A stretch of 64,000 nt of DNA from Croceivirga sp. (GTDB lineage: Bacteria > Bacteroidota > Bacteroidia > Flavobacteriales > Flavobacteriaceae), in assembly GCA_028284285.1 (NCBI GenBank), contig JANQSA010000048.1, positions 1-64,000 of the forward strand, given 5' to 3'. Made by a program: the position numbers and the translations under genes. The notes under the pieces are model-generated. The model was not told where the DNA came from and searched no databases. It worked only from the letters and a program-made list of their open reading frames with translations. Positions 43,493 through 53,425 of this stretch are shown in pieces. How positions within the stretch are numbered: position 1 is the stretch's first letter; every line of letters begins with the position of its first letter.

Positions 43493-45775
43493 ATGGGGGA
43501 GAACATCTATATTTTTATGGTCATTGCGTTGGGAATACTTGCAGTGACGGATTTGGTAGTGGGTGTAAGTAATGACGCAGTGAACTTTCTGAATTCTGCT
43601 TTGGGTTCCAAAGCCATTTCCTTCCGTACCATAATGATCGTGGCCAGTATAGGCATAGCCTTTGGAGCGATGTCCTCCAGCGGAATGATGGAAGTGGCAC
43701 GTAAGGGAATATTCAACCCCGGGGAATTTGTCTTTGCAGAGATCATCATCATTTTTATGGCGGTGATGATAACGGATGTACTCTTACTTGATTTTTTCAA
43801 TACCCTTGGAATGCCTACATCTACAACGGTATCCATTGTCTTCGAATTACTGGGCGCTGCGGTAGCTATTGCATTAATTAAGGTTGGTGCCAGCGGTGGA
43901 GGCATTGAAGCTTTGGGGGGATACATCAATACGGAGAAAGCTACCGAAATCATCCTTGGGATATTGCTCTCCGTTGCCATTGCTTTTACCATTGGTGCGG
44001 TTGTTCAACTGTTTTCAAGGATTTTGATCTCCTTTAATTTTCGAACACAACCCAAGTGGGTAGGGTCAGTATTCGGTGGTTTAGCCATTAGCGCGATCAT
44101 CTACTTCATTTTGGTAAAGGGTTTAAAGAGCGCTGCCATTTTTAGCGGGGCAATGCTCGAATTTGTTGCGGAGAAACCTGAGCTTTTTATTGCCCTCAAT
44201 TTCATTTTTTGGACTTTGGTTTCCTATATATTGACCTCCGCTTTTAAGATTAACATTTATAAGGTGATCATTACCCTCGGCACCTTTGCGTTAGCCATGG
44301 CCTTTGCAGGAAATGATCTGGTGAATTTTATAGGTGTTCCCATTGCGGCATTACAGTCTTTTCAAGCATGGCAGGAATCCGGAATTGCCGCAGAAGCCTA
44401 CTCCATGCAGGGCTTATCCGCTGCAGTAAGAACCCCAACCTTCTTATTACTGGCTTCCGGTATTATCATGATCCTCACCTTATGGTTCTCTACCAAAGCA
44501 CGTTACGTTACAGAGACGGAGATTAATCTTGCTAGAGAAGGAGAAGGAGAAGAGCGATTTCGACCTAATTTCTTATCCAGGCAGATTGTAAAGTTTTCCG
44601 TTCGCGCCTTTGACAGCATTGGAGAGGTATTTCCAACGGGTTTTAGGAAAAAGATCAACAGCCGTCTTGAGAAACCCATGGTCTATATCCCCAAGGGAAA
44701 ACAACATGAGCAACCCGCATTTGATATGGTCCGTGCTTCTGTAAACCTCATGGTAGCAAGTGTCCTTATTTCTATTGCTACCTCTATGAAATTACCGCTT
44801 TCTACCACCTATGTCACCTTTATGGTGGCAATGGGAACATCTTTGGCCGATAGAGCCTGGGGTGCTGAGAGTGCGGTCTACCGTGTTGCAGGGGTACTAA
44901 ACGTTATTGGAGGTTGGTTTTTCACTGCTATTTGCGCATTTGTTGCTGCGGCTACCATTGCATATTTAATCCATCAATTTGGTCTGGTAGCTATGGTGCT
45001 ACTGCTGGTTGTTGCTGCTGTGTTATTGCTAAGGAACTATATGTCCCACAACCGTAAGAACCGGGAGCATAAAGTTGAGGACATACTTAGAAAAGCCGAG
45101 AGTAGTTCCATACAAGGCGTAATTGAAGAAAGTGCCACCACCATTGCCAAGGTGGTAAAACGAAGTAATACCATTTACACCGGGGCCATTAATGGTTTGG
45201 CCAAGCACAATTTGGATAGCCTTAAGAAGAACACCAAAGGCGTAGATAAGCTATCCAAAGAAATTGAAAATCTAAAAAACAACGTTTTTTATTTTATTAA
45301 AAATTTGGATGAAGCCAGTGTTGGCGGAGCCAGTAACTTTTACATTAATTTGCTAAGTCTGCTGCAGGACCTCGCGCAATCGCTGGAATACATCTCCAAA
45401 CTGAGCCATACGCATGTGATCAATAATCACAAAAAGCTTAAGTACAATCAGATCAAGGAACTAAAGCATCTTGATCAGGAATTGGAACAACTTCTGGGCG
45501 ATACCTCAACCACTTTTGAGGATCGTTCCTTTAACCGTATTGTGGGCATGCTCAATACAAAAGATCACTATTTGGATATCATTTCCCAAAAGATGGAAAA
45601 ACAGGTGGCACGTACCCGTACGGAAGAGTCCAGCCCTAAAAACACCACCCTGTACTTCTCCATTTTGACGGAAACAAAAGATATTGTAAAAGCCATAATG
45701 AAACTGTTGGAATTATATTATATTGAGCATGATAGTTCTATAGAACCTGCAAAAGTTGTAAAGAAAGAGTTTTAG
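43493..45775 (+). CDS. PiT-family inorganic phosphate transporter with PhoU-like tail
   Basis: A 760-residue membrane protein of the PiT/Pho-4 family. The two signature repeats are present: GVSNDAVNFLNSALGSKAIS with GMPTSTTVSIVFELLGAA in the first half, and MKLPLSTTYVTFMVAMGTSLADRAWG with VAGVLNVIGGWF in the second. The C-terminal ~220 residues (from ~545) are soluble, helical and charged, resembling PhoU or the PhoU-like DUF47, which could regulate uptake. About ten to twelve TM helices precede it. Imports phosphate (or metal-phosphate) with a cation. Confidence 0.9.
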   Translation: MGENIYIFMVIALGILAVTDLVVGVSNDAVNFLNSALGSKAISFRTIMIVASIGIAFGAMSSSGMMEVARKGIFNPGEFVFAEIIIIFMAVMITDVLLLDFFNTLGMPTSTTVSIVFELLGAAVAIALIKVGASGGGIEALGGYINTEKATEIILGILLSVAIAFTIGAVVQLFSRILISFNFRTQPKWVGSVFGGLAISAIIYFILVKGLKSAAIFSGAMLEFVAEKPELFIALNFIFWTLVSYILTSAFKINIYKVIITLGTFALAMAFAGNDLVNFIGVPIAALQSFQAWQESGIAAEAYSMQGLSAAVRTPTFLLLASGIIMILTLWFSTKARYVTETEINLAREGEGEERFRPNFLSRQIVKFSVRAFDSIGEVFPTGFRKKINSRLEKPMVYIPKGKQHEQPAFDMVRASVNLMVASVLISIATSMKLPLSTTYVTFMVAMGTSLADRAWGAESAVYRVAGVLNVIGGWFFTAICAFVAAATIAYLIHQFGLVAMVLLLVVAAVLLLRNYMSHNRKNREHKVEDILRKAESSSIQGVIEESATTIAKVVKRSNTIYTGAINGLAKHNLDSLKKNTKGVDKLSKEIENLKNNVFYFIKNLDEASVGGASNFYINLLSLLQDLAQSLEYISKLSHTHVINNHKKLKYNQIKELKHLDQELEQLLGDTSTTFEDRSFNRIVGMLNTKDHYLDIISQKMEKQVARTRTEESSPKNTTLYFSILTETKDIVKAIMKLLELYYIEHDSSIEPAKVVKKEF

Positions 45776-45784
45776 GATTTTTAT

Positions 45785-46510
45785 ATGCTTACCGCCTCTA
45801 AACAGTGTTGGGCCATCCTTTTTGCCTTGTGCTTATCCTTGTCTTACGGACAAGAACTCTCCGGGCCGGAACTATTGCAAAAAGCCATCGCTTTTCATGA
45901 CCCGGAAGGCCAATGGGATAGTTTCCAGGGAAAGCTGGAAGTTATCATGAGATCCCCCAACGCGACTGACAGGATCAGCCGTATTACTATTGACCTACCG
46001 GAAAAGGTGTTTCACCTGGAGATAAGTAAGGATAACGACCGGTATAGTTACCATTTTGAAAAAGATACGTGTTCCACTTCTCTAAATGGAAAAACGCAAT
46101 TGACCGAGGAACAAATCCAACAATTCAGGCTTACCTGTGAGCGGGCTAAGATGATGAAGAATTATTATACCTATTTGTACGGACTTCCCATGAAGCTAAA
46201 AGATCCCGGCACTCGTGTTGATCCAAAGCTTCAAAAAAGAGCGTTTAAGGGTAAAGATTATCTGGTATTAAAAGTGAATTATGACCCGGAAGTGGGCAAT
46301 GACACCTGGTATTTTTACTTTGATCCTGAGACCTATGCCATGGAAGTATATCAATTTTTCCATGACGAAACCAAGAATGATGGCGAATATATCTTGCTAA
46401 AGGATTTGGAAGAGATCAACGGGATAAAAATGCCCAAGATCCGGGAATGGTATTACAACAACAATGACACTTATCTTGCAACGGATATCTTGCAACCATG
46501 GGGATCCTAA
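45785..46510 (+). CDS. Exported DUF6503/LolA-like protein
   Basis: A 241-residue protein with signal peptide (AILFALCLSLSYGQ) and a LolA/LppX-like beta-sheet pattern (SFQGKLEVIMRSP, FHLEISKDNDRYSYHF, YLVLKVNYDPEVGNDTWYFYFDPETYAM). DUF6503-type proteins in flavobacteria look like this. The fold carries hydrophobic ligands in relatives, but here it is unproven. It starts nine bases after the phosphate transporter and overlaps the GH130 gene by 13 bases, so the three form an operon. Confidence 0.7.
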   Translation: MLTASKQCWAILFALCLSLSYGQELSGPELLQKAIAFHDPEGQWDSFQGKLEVIMRSPNATDRISRITIDLPEKVFHLEISKDNDRYSYHFEKDTCSTSLNGKTQLTEEQIQQFRLTCERAKMMKNYYTYLYGLPMKLKDPGTRVDPKLQKRAFKGKDYLVLKVNYDPEVGNDTWYFYFDPETYAMEVYQFFHDETKNDGEYILLKDLEEINGIKMPKIREWYYNNNDTYLATDILQPWGS

Positions 46511-47613
46511 AAAACCATCTACTATCAGCCTTATTCCTGATTTCCCTTGTCGGGGTGTTTGGACAAAACACGCAAAAAGAATGGATGTTGGGTCCTTTCC
46601 ATAGACCGTCCAATGCACTTCCCATACTTACCAGGGATACTTTAAGTACATTTTTTGATCCTATCCTGAAAAGTTCCGTTCCCTGGGAATCTATGGCCAC
46701 CTTTAACCCTGCGGCTATAGTACGTTCCGATACTATTTTTGTGCTGTACCGGGCTGAGGAGAAGCTTGGGAAAAAAGAAATTGGAGGTCACCGTTCCCGA
46801 ATTGGGATGGCCTTTTCCCTGGATGGGATAAGCTACAAGAAAAAAAAGGCCCCTGTTTTCTACCCAACTCCGGATACGCAGCAAAAATATGAATGGCCCG
46901 GTGGGGTGGAGGATCCCAGATTGGTGGAGACTAAAGAAGGGACCTATGTGCTTACCTATACGCAATGGAATAGAAAGTTACCCCGATTGGCAATAGCCAC
47001 TTCCACCAACTTGACGGATTGGGAAAAGCACGGCCCCATATTTGAACAATATCAAAATGGGAAATATCACCAACAAGAAACAAAATCCGGAGCTATACTC
47101 ACCCAGCTTGACGGCAACAAATTGGTTGCTGCTAAAATAAATGGAAAGTATTGGATGTATTTTGGTGTTCCTCATATTTGGTTGGCCTATTCGGAAGATC
47201 TTATCAACTGGATCCCTGTAGAAACCCATGAAGGAAAGCTAGCTCCTGTTTTAAGTCCCCGACCGGGATATTTTGACTCCTGGCTGGTGGAAGCGGGCCC
47301 TCCTCCTCTACTCACTGAAAATGGCATTGTAGTACTTTACAATGCGGGGAATAGCCAACAAATAGGGGTAAAAGATCTGGGGAATAGGGTATATACCGGG
47401 GGGCAGGCGCTTTTTGATGCCAAAGCACCATGGAAATTAGTGGACCGTTCCCAGCAGCCCTTTATCCGTCCGAAACTGCCCTTTGAAAAATCCGGGCAAT
47501 ACAGTGAAGGGACCACCTTCATTGAAGGCTTAGTATACTTTAAGAGCCACTGGTACTTATATTATGGTACTGCAGACAGCCGGGTTGGCCTGCTTTCCAC
47601 AAAGCAACTTTGA
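46498..47613 (+). CDS. GH130-family glycoside phosphorylase/hydrolase, exported
   Basis: A 371-residue protein with signal peptide (LLSALFLISLVGVFGQ) and a five-bladed beta-propeller. The hallmark GGVEDPRLVE (Asp acid/base region) lies near residue 140, preceded by FNPAAIV and followed by VLTYTQWN, the GH130 pattern. GH130 enzymes act on beta-mannosides, mostly by phosphorolysis; the export signal makes a hydrolase-type member, or a non-mannoside relative, more likely. Co-transcribed with the DUF6503-like gene. Confidence 0.8.
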   Translation: MGILKNHLLSALFLISLVGVFGQNTQKEWMLGPFHRPSNALPILTRDTLSTFFDPILKSSVPWESMATFNPAAIVRSDTIFVLYRAEEKLGKKEIGGHRSRIGMAFSLDGISYKKKKAPVFYPTPDTQQKYEWPGGVEDPRLVETKEGTYVLTYTQWNRKLPRLAIATSTNLTDWEKHGPIFEQYQNGKYHQQETKSGAILTQLDGNKLVAAKINGKYWMYFGVPHIWLAYSEDLINWIPVETHEGKLAPVLSPRPGYFDSWLVEAGPPPLLTENGIVVLYNAGNSQQIGVKDLGNRVYTGGQALFDAKAPWKLVDRSQQPFIRPKLPFEKSGQYSEGTTFIEGLVYFKSHWYLYYGTADSRVGLLSTKQL

Positions 47614-47622
47614 TTTTGGCCC

Positions 47623-48207
47623 TTATCGGTAAAAATTCATCTCGTCCATATACTTCCAAACCGAATCCGGTAACATCGCACGGATGTTTTTTCCCGCCTT
47701 ATGCTGTTTTCGAATAAAAGTGGATGAAATTTCCATGATTGGGGCGGTAACAGGGTGTATTTGGGGATGGTCCTGAAATTGATCCGGGACTACCCCGGAG
47801 GAAACTCTCGGATAACTGTATATCACATAATTGTTCAGAATTGCTTCATAATTTTTCCACTTGTGAAAACTCTTAAGGTTGTCTTCCCCCATAAGTAAGG
47901 CAAACTGAAAATCCTCTCCATATTGCTCCTGTAAATGGAGCAGTGTATTTATAGTATAATTGGGTTGCGGCAAATTGAACTCAATTTTGCTCGCCTTTAA
48001 TCTGGGGTATTCCTGTATCGCTTCAAAAACCATCTGATACCGATGGTGATTGTCTAATAGTGATTGTTTTTGCTTGAATGGGCTTTTAGGGGTAATCACC
48101 AACCAGACTTCATCCAGATCAGAGAACTCTACCATATGGTTAGCAATAATCAGATGGCCCACGTGAATAGGATTAAAAGTGCCAAAATATAATCCTACTT
48201 TCTTCAT
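47623..48207 (-). CDS. nadD: Nicotinate-nucleotide adenylyltransferase
   Basis: A 194-residue nucleotidyltransferase with GTFNPIHVGHLIIA (the HxGH ATP site) at the N-terminus and SSTFIRKQHKAG (the SSTxIR motif) near residue 160. It forms NaAD from nicotinate mononucleotide and ATP in NAD synthesis. The start overlaps the gmk stop by four bases: third gene of the yicC-gmk-nadD operon. Confidence 0.94.
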   Translation of the reverse strand: MKKVGLYFGTFNPIHVGHLIIANHMVEFSDLDEVWLVITPKSPFKQKQSLLDNHHRYQMVFEAIQEYPRLKASKIEFNLPQPNYTINTLLHLQEQYGEDFQFALLMGEDNLKSFHKWKNYEAILNNYVIYSYPRVSSGVVPDQFQDHPQIHPVTAPIMEISSTFIRKQHKAGKNIRAMLPDSVWKYMDEMNFYR

Positions 48208-48797
48208 TCCTTTTCATCCGTACTTACGCCAACAAAATCTGTCACAAGTTGATGGGCCTGCTTCAAAGCGGTATCCAGATCATAGTTCTTTATCACCTTA
48301 TCAAATTGAGGAGCTGTAGCCAACTCCACAGAGGCTTTAGCAATACGCATATTGATCTTATCATCACTTTCGGTACTGCGTTTTTTCAATCGGATCTTGA
48401 GTTCATCCACGCTAGGCGGTTTTACAAAAACCGCCAGGGTTTCCCTGGGAAATTTTCTTTTGATCCTGAGTCCCCCGGCCACATCAATATCGAAGATTAC
48501 ATTTTTTCCCGCCGCCCAAAGCCGTTCCACCTCGCTCTTCAAAGTTCCGTAAAAACTATCCCTGTATACCTCTTCCCATTCCAGAAAATCACCCTTTTTT
48601 ATATGTTGTTTAAACTCTGAAACGGTCATAAAATAGTAATGTACCCCGTCTTTTTCCTTCTCTCTTTTTGGCCGGGACGTTGCGGAGATAGAAAACGCCA
48701 GGTTAAGTTCGGGCTGTTCCAAAAGATACCGAACAATGGTTGTTTTACCGCTTCCGGATGGCGCCGAAAAAATGATAAGTTTTCCGCCCTTGCTCAT
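48204..48797 (-). CDS. gmk: Guanylate kinase
   Basis: A 197-residue P-loop kinase: SAPSGSGKTTIVRYLL (Walker A, residues ~9-24), SATSRPKREKEKDGVHYYFM (GMP-binding loop), FLEWEEVYRDSFYGTL and DIDVAGGLRIKRKFP. It phosphorylates GMP to GDP. Four-base overlaps with both yicC upstream and nadD downstream show translational coupling. Confidence 0.96.
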   Translation of the reverse strand: MSKGGKLIIFSAPSGSGKTTIVRYLLEQPELNLAFSISATSRPKREKEKDGVHYYFMTVSEFKQHIKKGDFLEWEEVYRDSFYGTLKSEVERLWAAGKNVIFDIDVAGGLRIKRKFPRETLAVFVKPPSVDELKIRLKKRSTESDDKINMRIAKASVELATAPQFDKVIKNYDLDTALKQAHQLVTDFVGVSTDEKE

Positions 48798-49651
48798 AAA
48801 ACATTCAATAGCTGCTCCTTTATCTTTTCCAGTTCATCTTTCATCTGAACTACCAATTGCTGCATGGGAGCGAAGTTGGCCTTAGCCCCAATGGTGTTGA
48901 TCTCACGTCCTATTTCCTGGCAAATGAAGCCCAACTTCTTCCCATTGGAATTTTCCGTTTGCAATGTGCTTTCGAAATAGTCCAGGTGATTCTTCAAACG
49001 TACTTTTTCCTCGGTAATGTCGTATTTTTCAAGATAGTAGATCAATTCTTGCTCAAACCGGTTTTCATCTACTTCTACCTTAACCTCTGCCACTGCCTTA
49101 TCCAGCTTTTCCCGGATGTTTTCCAGGCGTTCGGTATCCAGATCCGTAACCTGCTGCAATAATTCCCGAAGCAATTTCAAACGAAGTTTAAAATCCCGTT
49201 CCAGAACCTCACCTTCCTCCTTTCTGAAAAGTTGCAAGGTCCCGATAGCCTGTTGCAATCCGTTTTTTATCGCCAGGTATTCCGCTTCATCAATGTCGTC
49301 TTTATCCGTTTTAAGCGTATCCGGCATTCGCAAGGCGAGCTCCAATAACTTTACCCGTTCCCCATTCGCAATATTCCCCAATTGCTCCATGTACTTCTCT
49401 ACCAAGCCGGTATTGATCTCCGCCGACACCTCTTCTCCGGTAATCTCCACATATAGCCCCAAATCCACTTTTCCCCGAAGCAGGGCCTCCGCGATGAGCT
49501 TTCGCATTTCCAGTTCTTTTTCCCGATACCCTTGTGGAATCCGGGCGTTAATGTCCAGGTTTTTACTGTTAAGGGATTTTAGCTCAATGGTGATCTTTTT
49601 GGTAGGAAGCTGTATGATTTGCTTCCCGTACCCCGTCATGGATAGAATCAT
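48794..49651 (-). CDS. yicC: YicC-family endoribonuclease
   Basis: A 285-residue protein with the YicC N-terminal signature MILSMTGYGKQII...IELKSLNSKNLDINARIP and the C-terminal DUF1732 block GKKLGFICQEIGREINTIGAKANF. YicC proteins are implicated in RNA turnover. It heads the operon with gmk and nadD, a conserved gene order in many bacteria. Confidence 0.93.
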   Translation of the reverse strand: MILSMTGYGKQIIQLPTKKITIELKSLNSKNLDINARIPQGYREKELEMRKLIAEALLRGKVDLGLYVEITGEEVSAEINTGLVEKYMEQLGNIANGERVKLLELALRMPDTLKTDKDDIDEAEYLAIKNGLQQAIGTLQLFRKEEGEVLERDFKLRLKLLRELLQQVTDLDTERLENIREKLDKAVAEVKVEVDENRFEQELIYYLEKYDITEEKVRLKNHLDYFESTLQTENSNGKKLGFICQEIGREINTIGAKANFAPMQQLVVQMKDELEKIKEQLLNVL

Positions 49652-49735
49652 AAAAACGATATGCTTTTGGCAAAGGTAGGGAAATCAGGATTCTGGCTTC
49701 TCCCATGAGGAAGTGTCGCGGATTTCTCCTTACGG

Positions 49736-50536
49736 CTAATCCAACTCCCTCACCCAAATGTTGCGATAACTTACCCTGCTGTTATCGTGATGATCCTGCA
49801 ATCGAATAGGGGCTTTCCCATGCGGCTCGTTTTTAGGCCAACCGATATACTCTGTAGTTCCCTGGATCTCGAAATGATCCTGGATCAATACCCCATTATG
49901 TAAAACGCTTATCGTAGCCGATCTTGTTTTTACTCCCGCAGCATCAAATTCAGGAGCATGGTAAATTATATCATACGAATTCCACTCTCCCGAAGGTTTT
50001 GAAGCCATTGCGTAGGGAACGGATTGTTTGTAAATGGCACCAACCTGCCCATTCACATAGGTTTTATTGTCATTGTTGTCCAAAACCTGCACTTCATACC
50101 TACTCTGTAAAAACACACCGCTATTGGCCCTGCTTTGCCCGATACCCTGGATTTCCTTTGGCGAACGCCACTCCAGATGAAGCTGTATATTTCCAAAGTT
50201 CCGTAGCGTTTGAATATCGCCGGTTCTATCCTTCACGGTCATACTGCCATCGGGATTTAGTAGCCATTTTACTTCCGTGCTATCCACAGCACTGATCCAT
50301 TCGTCAAAATTCTTCCCGTTAAAAAGGACTATCGCATCACTGGGGATACCCTCCTCATTGATCACCACTTTGGGAGGTACCGGCGTGTAGATTTCAGTCT
50401 CTTCAGGTTTGGTCGGAGCAGTACTTTGATCAGTTCCAGGCTGTTTCACGTCCTTATCCTGATCATTTCCGGGCATTTTGCAACTACAAAAGATCAATAA
50501 CAACAGTACTACGGTGAAAACTACAAATGCTCTCAT
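49736..50536 (-). CDS. DUF1080 (3-keto-disaccharide hydrolase family) lipoprotein
   Basis: A 266-residue lipoprotein (LLLLIFCSCKMPG) with a ~65-residue Pro/Glu/Thr linker and one DUF1080 domain (residues ~75-265): IVLFNGKNFDEWIS, GNIQLHLEWRSP, SGVFLQSRYEVQVLDN, IRLQDHHDNSRVSYRNIWV. It is a concanavalin-like jelly roll. Members have been shown to cleave 3-keto-glycosides, which agrees with the neighbouring oxidoreductases. Lipid anchoring suggests work in the periplasm or at the outer membrane. Its ATG overlaps the stop of the TIM-barrel gene upstream (ATGA). Confidence 0.88.
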   Translation of the reverse strand: MRAFVVFTVVLLLLIFCSCKMPGNDQDKDVKQPGTDQSTAPTKPEETEIYTPVPPKVVINEEGIPSDAIVLFNGKNFDEWISAVDSTEVKWLLNPDGSMTVKDRTGDIQTLRNFGNIQLHLEWRSPKEIQGIGQSRANSGVFLQSRYEVQVLDNNDNKTYVNGQVGAIYKQSVPYAMASKPSGEWNSYDIIYHAPEFDAAGVKTRSATISVLHNGVLIQDHFEIQGTTEYIGWPKNEPHGKAPIRLQDHHDNSRVSYRNIWVRELD

Positions 50537-51585
50537 AGCCCTAATATTTTTCTTAATTGCACTTTGTCTATTTCCGCCCCGGCAAAGTCGTCAAATGCTT
50601 TTTCAGTAGCTTCTATGATATGGTTTGCAATAAAGGTTGCCCCTTCCCTGGCGCCCTGTTCCGGGCTTTTTATGCAGCATTCCCATTCCATAACAGCCCA
50701 AACATCACAGCCGTATTGTGTTAATTTGGAGAAAATCGTCTTAAAATCGATCTGACCGTCGCCCAGCGATCGATACCTTCCGGCACGATTCCCCCAATCG
50801 TTATAGCCTCCGAAGGCTCCCTTTTTTCCTGTGGGGTTAAATTCGGAGTCCTTAACATGAAAGGATTTAATAAACTCATGGTAATGGTCTATGTAGGTAA
50901 TATAATCCAATTGCTGCAGCACAAAATGACTTGGATCGTACAAAATATTTACCCGTTTGTGATGGCCCGTGGCCTCCAGAAAACGTTCAAAAGTGTCCCC
51001 ATCATGCAAATCCTCGCCAGGGTGTATTTCATAACACACATCCACACCTTCTTCTTCAAAATGATTGAGGATAGGCATCCAACGTTTGGCCAACTCTTCA
51101 AAACCCATTTCTACCAAGCCGGGCGGTCGTTGTGGCCATGGATGTGCCGTATGCCAAAGTAAAGCCCCCGAGAAAGTAGCATGAGCCTTAATTCCCAATC
51201 TCCGGCTGGCGGTTGCCGCTTTCTTTACCGTTTCAATGGCCCAGGCCGTTCTCTCTGCAGGTTTTCCTTTCAGGTGGTCCGGCGCAAAATTGTCAAACAT
51301 AATATCATATGCGGGATGCACTGCTACCAGTTGCCCTTGCAAATGGGTAGATAATTCCGTGATTTCAAGACCGTAGGATTGGATTTTTCCTTTAAGTTCG
51401 TCACAATAGTCCTGGCTTTCAGCAGCCAGGTCCAGGTCGATAAGAAATTTTTCCCAGGTGGGAATTTGAATGCCTTTGTACCCCAACCCGGAGGCCCATT
51501 CACATAACCCTTCCAGAGTGTTAAAAGGTGGTTGGCTATCCACAAACTGTGCTAAAAAGACGGCAGGTCCCTTGATTGTTTTCAT
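50533..51585 (-). CDS. Sugar-phosphate isomerase/epimerase-like TIM-barrel protein (AP_endonuc_2)
   Basis: A 350-residue cytosolic TIM barrel of the xylose-isomerase/AP endonuclease 2 superfamily. Likely metal ligands: Glu in VCYEIHPGED, Asp/His in LYDPSHF, His/Asp in SFHVKD, Glu in AVMEWECC. Members are isomerases, epimerases, dehydratases, or lyases acting on 3-keto-glycosides. It has no signal peptide, unlike the lipoprotein homologue at 56796. It is transcribed with the DUF1080 gene, divergent from the first GMC oxidoreductase. Confidence 0.88.
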   Translation of the reverse strand: MKTIKGPAVFLAQFVDSQPPFNTLEGLCEWASGLGYKGIQIPTWEKFLIDLDLAAESQDYCDELKGKIQSYGLEITELSTHLQGQLVAVHPAYDIMFDNFAPDHLKGKPAERTAWAIETVKKAATASRRLGIKAHATFSGALLWHTAHPWPQRPPGLVEMGFEELAKRWMPILNHFEEEGVDVCYEIHPGEDLHDGDTFERFLEATGHHKRVNILYDPSHFVLQQLDYITYIDHYHEFIKSFHVKDSEFNPTGKKGAFGGYNDWGNRAGRYRSLGDGQIDFKTIFSKLTQYGCDVWAVMEWECCIKSPEQGAREGATFIANHIIEATEKAFDDFAGAEIDKVQLRKILGL

Positions 51586-51706
51586 AGGAAAGGATTTGAT
51601 GGGTTTTTCAGATTTAATACATTATATTTAGTACGGCTTGTATCCCCGGGCTATACTCAGGAATACCCTGTAAATATAGCGATTCAGTAAGAATTAATTC
51701 AGCTTT

Positions 51707-53413
51707 ATGGCAAATCCAAATACAGTTTACGATGCTATTGTTGTAGGTACCGGAATAAGTGGAGGCTGGGCAGCGCAGGAACTTTGTAAAAACGGACTAA
51801 AAACACTGGTATTAGACCGTGGACGTAGGGTAGAACACGTGAAGGATTACCCCACAATGCATGATGATCCCTGGGATTATCCTTACAAGGGAGAGTTATC
51901 CCGTGAGGAAAAGAAAAAGTATTCTAAACAGCTTCGCGTAGGATGGGCTCCTCGCGCAGATGTCAAGCATTTTTTTGTCAACGATTTGGAGCACCCGTAC
52001 CAGGAAACCAAACGTTTCGACTGGATACGGGGATATCATGTCGGAGGACGCTCGCTAACCTGGGGAAGGCAGAGTTATCGATGGAGTGATATTGATTTTG
52101 AGGCCAATGTAAAGGACGGGATTGCCGTGGATTGGCCGGTACGATATGCTGATATTGCTCCCTGGTACGATAAAGTAGAACAATATATTGGGGTGAGCGG
52201 AGAGCGTTTGGGATTGCAACAGTTACCAGATGGAATATTCCAACCCCCTATGGAACTAAACTGTGTGGAGTTGGAATTGCAAAAATCGTTGAGGGATCGC
52301 TTTGAGGACAACAGGCTGTTGACTATAGGAAGGGTAGCGCATATTACCGAAAACACCACCGACTTTGAAGGAAGGGGCCCTTGCCAATACCGGAATAGGT
52401 GCTGGAGGGGTTGTCCTTTTGGTGGGTATTTTAGCAGCAACGCTTCTACTTTGCCTGCGGCAGAGCGCACCGGAAATATGACCTTACGCCCTAACTCCAT
52501 CGTTCACGAGGTCATTTATGAGGATACCACCAAAAGAGCTACCGGTGTAAAAGTGATTGATACCGAGACCCATGAAGCGTTAACCTTTCACGGAAAAATG
52601 GTCTTTCTATGTGCTTCTGCTATGGTCTCCGTCGGGATCTTATTACAATCCAGGTCAGATCGCTTTCCCAACGGGATTGGTAATAATCACGATCAACTTG
52701 GACGAAACATTATGGACCACCATTATCAACTAGGTGCCTCCGCTAAGGTGGATGGCCACCTGGATAAATACTATAAAGGGCGTAGGCCTAACGGATTTTA
52801 CATTCCCAGGTTTGTGAATTTGGATGAGAAAACGAAACGAAAAGAATTCATCAGAGGATTCGGCTATCAGGGCGGAGCAAGCCGGAACAATTGGTCCGAA
52901 ATGGTAGCTGAAATGGGATACGGGAAATCACTTAAAGAAGCCATTTTACAACCCGGAGGATGGGAAATTGGAATGACCGGATTCGGAGAAATGTTACCTT
53001 ATGAAGACAACCGGGTAAGGCTTAGTCCGGACAAAAAAGATAAATGGGGTTTACCGCAACTCGACTTTGATGTAGAATTTAAAGAAAATGAATTGCAAAT
53101 GCGTAAAGCCATTAAAGAAGAAGCTGCAAAAATGTTGACCGAAGCAGGGTTTCGGGAGGTAGCGGTTTATGAAAACGATACCGGTCCCGGTTTGGGCATC
53201 CATGAAATGGGAGGGGCGCGAATGGGCCGGAATCCCAGAACCTCCGTGACCAATAAATTTAATCAGGTTCATGACGTTCCTAACATTTATGTTACCGATG
53301 GGGCCTTCATGACCTCGGCCAGCTGCGTTAATCCTTCATTAACCTATATGGCCTTTACCGCCAGAGCTGCCAATCATGCCGTAGAGCAATTTAAACTTGG
53401 TAAAATTTCTTAA
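51707..53413 (+). CDS. GMC-family oxidoreductase, FAD sugar dehydrogenase catalytic subunit 1
   Basis: A 568-residue flavoprotein. FAD motif AIVVGTGISGGWAAQELC at the N-terminus; GMC C-terminal block GIHEMGGARMGRNP (catalytic His), then VTDGAFMTSASCVNPSLTYMAFTARA (Asn). Cysteines 226, 232 and 236 form C-x5-C-x3-C-P (CQYRNRCWRGCPFG), the spacing of the 3Fe-4S ligands in FAD glucose dehydrogenase. This suggests electron transfer to a respiratory carrier instead of O2. It has no signal peptide; relatives are carried out by the small Tat subunit, of which one lies at 59887. Close paralogue at 57938. Sugar 3-dehydrogenation is inferred from context. Confidence 0.88.
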   Translation: MANPNTVYDAIVVGTGISGGWAAQELCKNGLKTLVLDRGRRVEHVKDYPTMHDDPWDYPYKGELSREEKKKYSKQLRVGWAPRADVKHFFVNDLEHPYQETKRFDWIRGYHVGGRSLTWGRQSYRWSDIDFEANVKDGIAVDWPVRYADIAPWYDKVEQYIGVSGERLGLQQLPDGIFQPPMELNCVELELQKSLRDRFEDNRLLTIGRVAHITENTTDFEGRGPCQYRNRCWRGCPFGGYFSSNASTLPAAERTGNMTLRPNSIVHEVIYEDTTKRATGVKVIDTETHEALTFHGKMVFLCASAMVSVGILLQSRSDRFPNGIGNNHDQLGRNIMDHHYQLGASAKVDGHLDKYYKGRRPNGFYIPRFVNLDEKTKRKEFIRGFGYQGGASRNNWSEMVAEMGYGKSLKEAILQPGGWEIGMTGFGEMLPYEDNRVRLSPDKKDKWGLPQLDFDVEFKENELQMRKAIKEEAAKMLTEAGFREVAVYENDTGPGLGIHEMGGARMGRNPRTSVTNKFNQVHDVPNIYVTDGAFMTSASCVNPSLTYMAFTARAANHAVEQFKLGKIS

Positions 53414-53425
53414 TATTGTGCCGCT

